Shown one piece after another: positions 6,750-9,106 of a stretch of 9,106 nt of DNA. The notes under the pieces are model-generated. The model did not search any database. It worked only from the letters and a program-made list of their open reading frames with translations, and was not told the origin of the DNA. Each line of letters starts with the position of its first letter. Positions within the stretch are counted from its first letter, which is position 1. Origin of the DNA: Syntrophorhabdaceae bacterium PtaU1.Bin034 (GTDB lineage: Bacteria > Desulfobacterota_G > Syntrophorhabdia > Syntrophorhabdales > WCHB1-27); NCBI GenBank assembly GCA_002067405.1, contig MVRP01000172.1, positions 1 through 9,106 of the forward strand. The letters run 5' to 3'. A program made the position numbers and the translations under genes.

Positions 6750-6848
6750 CCAATATCGGACTTGCAGGCAACTTACCTCGGAGGTTTCATCGGCATTCTC
6801 AAAGAGCACAACATCAGGATCAGCATGGATGGACATGGCGGAGAGACA
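6750..6848 (+). pseudogene. IS3-family transposase (OrfB, DDE domain) fragment
   Basis: The frame from 6750 reads PISDLQATYLGG and then FIGILKEHNIRISMDGHGG, matching the IS3-family pattern around the second catalytic Asp (DQGSQFTS, then F-x-x-x-L-x-x-x-x-I-x-ISMDGKG). The alternative frame at 6769-6783 reads QLTSE, which suits the family better just before the F, so a one-base loss at about 6784-6785 is likely. Only about 33 codons remain; the rest of the transposase, its terminal repeats and OrfA are absent. It lies at the edge where base composition changes, so an IS may have helped join the two regions. Confidence 0.6.
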
Positions 6849-7155
6849 TCGTCTATAACGAAAAAGCTGCAACAAACGTAAAATGTATCCATTATTCCGC
6901 CTTTTGTATAAGTCTTTATACCGCCCGCCATGTTATAAAAATACCCATCGAAGAATATTCACGGCTTTATAGTCAGTGCCACGATTCATTCAACAGCCAG
7001 GCATGGCTATTGGTACCTTTTTTAACAGTGCTTGCATCGTTCACGCCGGCAGTATAACAAAGACCCCCTGTAACAAGCTGCAGGGAAGTCTCAAGTTGGA
7101 ATGAAAGAGAATAAGAAAACGATTAGTAGGTGTAAAATCTAAAAAAGGTAGTGAT
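6849..7155. other. AT-rich gene-free stretch before the dehydrogenase
   Basis: I find no supportable gene here. Base composition turns AT-rich within it. It holds a short perfect inverted repeat, GTATAA/TTATAC (6906-6911/6916-6921), and a hairpin at 7061-7091: CCCTGTA pairs with TGCAGGG over 7 bp with one wobble, and AGAC with GTCT outside an internal loop. No clear Bacteroidota-type or sigma-70 promoter stands out before the dehydrogenase. Confidence 0.5.
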
Positions 7156-8289
7156 ATGAAAAGAGTGATTTTTTTGATGATGATATTTTCTGCAATGATG
7201 TGTTTTGTGCCCGCACAGGCACAGCAGAACAACCGTATTCCGTCAAAAGGCTATGCGGTTTTCAAAGCAAAGGGGAACTTCCAACCTTATGAATTTACGC
7301 GTCGTTCGGTAGGCGACAAAGACATACTTATTGAAATACTGTATGCGGGTGTCTGCCATAGCGATGTGCATAAGGTCCGTGATGATTGGGACAAAGAAAC
7401 CTATCCCATAGTCCCTGGACACGAAATTGCGGGGCGTGTGGTGCAAGTGGGTAAAAATGTAACCAAATTCAAAGTAGGCGACTATGCAGGGGTGGGTTGT
7501 TGGATTGGCTCTTGCGGCGAATGTGAGTATTGTAAAACAGGTATGGAACATCTATGTTCCAAAAGAGTTCTTTCTTTTGCATCAACCGACTATTACCACG
7601 GTAATGAACAGACCTATGGCGGTTACTCAAACAACTATGTGGTGTCGGAAAATTTTGCTATTAAAATTCCTGCCAATGCACAGATAGAAAAGGTTGCCCC
7701 CTTGCTTTGTGCGGGCATTACGGTCTATTCGCCCATACGTTACTCAAATGTAAAAAAAGGCGATAAAGTAGGCGTTGCGGGCTTTGGCGGGTTGGGACAT
7801 ATGGCAGTAAAGTATGCAGTAGCGTTAGGTGCGGAAGTAACCGTATTTGACATTACCGAAGACAAACGGCAAGACGCTCTGAATATGGGAGCAAGGAAGT
7901 ATGTAAACGTAAACAACCCCGAAGAACTGAAAGAATTGGATAACACGCTTAGGGTAATCATCAATACCATTCCCGCCAATTACGATCCGTTGATGTATAT
8001 TAAAATGTTGAAGTTAGACGGAGAAATGGCAATTCTTGGATTACCCCCTACTAAAGACATTCCCAATATCAGCACGTCCTGGTTACCGATGAACCCGCTT
8101 CGTAAAATATACGGCTCGAACACGGGAAGCATACACCAGATACAGGAAATGATAAATTATTCCATAGCCAACAATATCTATCCGCAGGTAGAAACTATTA
8201 CAGTAAAGCAAATAGACCAGGCATATCAAAATGTAATAAACGGCAAAGTGAAATTCCGCTATGTGATAGATATGAAGACGCTGAAATAG
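7156..8289 (+). CDS. Zinc-dependent NAD(P) alcohol dehydrogenase with signal peptide
   Basis: This 377-residue protein is a medium-chain, zinc-dependent alcohol dehydrogenase of the cinnamyl-alcohol/YahK-like group, which interconverts alcohols and aldehydes. Catalytic zinc ligands are visible: C67 in AGVCHSDVH, H89-E90 in PGHEIAGRV, C185 in PLLCAGITVYSP. The structural zinc cysteines are C120, C123, C126 and C134. The Rossmann motif is GFGGLGH (209-215), followed by VTVFDITEDKR; cofactor preference cannot be read safely from this loop. Unusually, residues 1-22 look like a Sec signal peptide: Lys-Arg, a hydrophobic core rich in Met/Phe/Ile, and the cleavage site AQA before QQNN. Without it the protein has the usual length of the family (about 350). 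The ribosome binding site is weak (AAAGGTAG), which is common in Bacteroidota. The composition is AT-richer than the leftward genes. The next gene, 80 bp on in the same direction, also has an export signal, so the two may be co-transcribed. Confidence 0.9.
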   Translation: MKRVIFLMMIFSAMMCFVPAQAQQNNRIPSKGYAVFKAKGNFQPYEFTRRSVGDKDILIEILYAGVCHSDVHKVRDDWDKETYPIVPGHEIAGRVVQVGKNVTKFKVGDYAGVGCWIGSCGECEYCKTGMEHLCSKRVLSFASTDYYHGNEQTYGGYSNNYVVSENFAIKIPANAQIEKVAPLLCAGITVYSPIRYSNVKKGDKVGVAGFGGLGHMAVKYAVALGAEVTVFDITEDKRQDALNMGARKYVNVNNPEELKELDNTLRVIINTIPANYDPLMYIKMLKLDGEMAILGLPPTKDIPNISTSWLPMNPLRKIYGSNTGSIHQIQEMINYSIANNIYPQVETITVKQIDQAYQNVINGKVKFRYVIDMKTLK

Positions 8290-8369
8290 CGGGGTAAGTA
8301 ATTTCAGCAGCGGCAATCTTGGCAATGCTTGCGTTCAGAAAACAAGTAAAATGTAATAATTCAATAAAT

Positions 8370-9106
8370 ATGAAGATCAAACAAACAACAATCGTAGCGT
8401 TAGTGTCCCTGATGATGTTGGGACAGGCTTGTACACAGCCAAAGCAAAAGCAGCAGGTGGACGGAATGAAACAAATATCAGCCAAGGATTACACCACCTT
8501 TAAAGTAAGCGACAACGTTACGTTGTATGAGGTTACATTCCTGAACCAATTAAAAATGAAGGTTGCGGGACACCTTTTTATTCCAAATACCTTGGACAGA
8601 AACGCAAAAAATCCTGCAATAATTGTCGGACACCCAATGGGAGCGGTAAAAGAGCAAAGCGCAGATGTTTATGCTTCCACTATGGCAGACAGAGGGTTTG
8701 TCACCTTGGCTATCGACCTGTCGTTTTGGGGCGAGAGCGAAGGTGAGCCACGCAATATCGTCGTGCCGGATATTTATGCGGAAGATTTTAGCGCAGCCGT
8801 TGATTTTCTTGGTACTCGTCCGTTTGTGGACAGGGAGCGTATCGGTATCATTGGCGTTTGCGGCAGCGGTAGTTTTGTTATCAGCGCTGCCAAAATCGAT
8901 CCAAGACTGAAAGCCATTGCAACGGTCAGTATGTACGATATGGGTTCAGCCAGCCGCAATGCACTTCATCATTCTTTGACTTTGGAACAGAGAAAGAAAA
9001 ACATTTCGGAAGCTGCCGAACAACGTTATGGAGAGTATACGGGCGGCGAAACCAAATACACAAGTGGAACAGTGCACAAGCTAGATGAAAACACCGACCC
9101 GATTCA
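8370..9106 (+). CDS. Alpha/beta hydrolase, probable lipoprotein, 3' end outside window
   Basis: From ATG 8370 the frame is open for 245 codons to the window edge. Residues 1-20 are a signal sequence ending GQA-C21, a near-lipobox; Cys21 is followed by TQPKQKQQ, so outer-membrane or periplasmic lipidation is likely though the -3 residue is not ideal. Residues about 60-190 show an alpha/beta-hydrolase core: KVAGHLFIP, PAIIVGHPMG (oxyanion region), GFVTLAIDLSFWGESEGEPR, and the nucleophile elbow IGVCGSGSF (160-169). The elbow could use C164 (as in dienelactone-hydrolase-type GxCxG) or S166. The acid and His of the triad would lie mostly beyond the window. It resembles COG1073-type peptidase/esterase-like hydrolases; the substrate is unknown. 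It follows the dehydrogenase with an 80-bp gap and may share its transcript. Bacteroidota-like composition is shared with that gene. Confidence 0.8.
   Translation, partial: MKIKQTTIVALVSLMMLGQACTQPKQKQQVDGMKQISAKDYTTFKVSDNVTLYEVTFLNQLKMKVAGHLFIPNTLDRNAKNPAIIVGHPMGAVKEQSADVYASTMADRGFVTLAIDLSFWGESEGEPRNIVVPDIYAEDFSAAVDFLGTRPFVDRERIGIIGVCGSGSFVISAAKIDPRLKAIATVSMYDMGSASRNALHHSLTLEQRKKNISEAAEQRYGEYTGGETKYTSGTVHKLDENTDPI

Noticed and set aside
6572..7057. 161-codon plus-strand reading frame beginning MGRNRDWVMAL
   Set aside because: It runs through the 14-bp hairpin, crosses the IS3 fragment in the wrong frame and spans the composition change; no domain is recognisable.

Overview
The window looks like accessory DNA from an anaerobe-type bacterial community: a patchwork of mobile-element remnants, with two stretches of clearly different base composition. 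Positions 1 to about 6850 are moderately to strongly GC-rich. Their gene content (YhcG-like nuclease, tRNA-linked integrase, SbcCD-like operon, IS3 fragment) is typical of genomic islands in Proteobacteria or Desulfobacterota-like bacteria. From about 6860 to the end the DNA is AT-richer, with A/T-rich third codon positions and two exported proteins of a kind common in Bacteroidota. The organism cannot be fixed from sequence alone. Either a Bacteroidota segment has been acquired, or two genomes are joined in one contig.

Layout: (a) 1-387: a promoter with an overlapping palindrome and a small broken reading frame. (b) 388-1521: an intact DUF1016/YhcG-family PDDEXK nuclease carrying two in-frame palindromic repeats. 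(c) 1522-1954: an attachment-site region with the 3' part of an initiator tRNA gene, paired direct repeats on both sides, and a terminator present in two diverged copies. (d) 1955-about 2795: a tyrosine integrase with two frameshifts that is cut off before its HxxR and Tyr boxes. (e) 2770-6433, minus strand: three consecutive genes read leftward, namely an SbcD/Mre11-like metallophosphoesterase (internally deleted and frameshifted), an SbcC/Rad50-like coiled-coil ATPase (three frameshifts), and a smaller protein weakly resembling phage Gp3-like recombination directionality factors (truncated at the integrase junction). (f) 6434-7155: no intact gene, but several hairpins and an IS3-family transposase fragment. 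(g) 7156-9106: an intact zinc alcohol dehydrogenase with a signal peptide, then a probable lipoprotein alpha/beta hydrolase that runs off the end.

Parts (c)-(e) read as the left end of an island integrated at a tRNA-fMet 3' end and now decaying. Integrase, ATPase, phosphoesterase and the small 5' frame all carry single-base indels, mostly deletions, and two larger deletions are also visible. The nuclease and the Bacteroidota-like genes are open. No intact undescribed system is evident. The most unusual items are the palindromic peptide-coding repeats in the nuclease, the leaderward SbcD-SbcC-Gp3-like gene set, and the apparently exported NAD(P)-type dehydrogenase next to a lipoprotein hydrolase.
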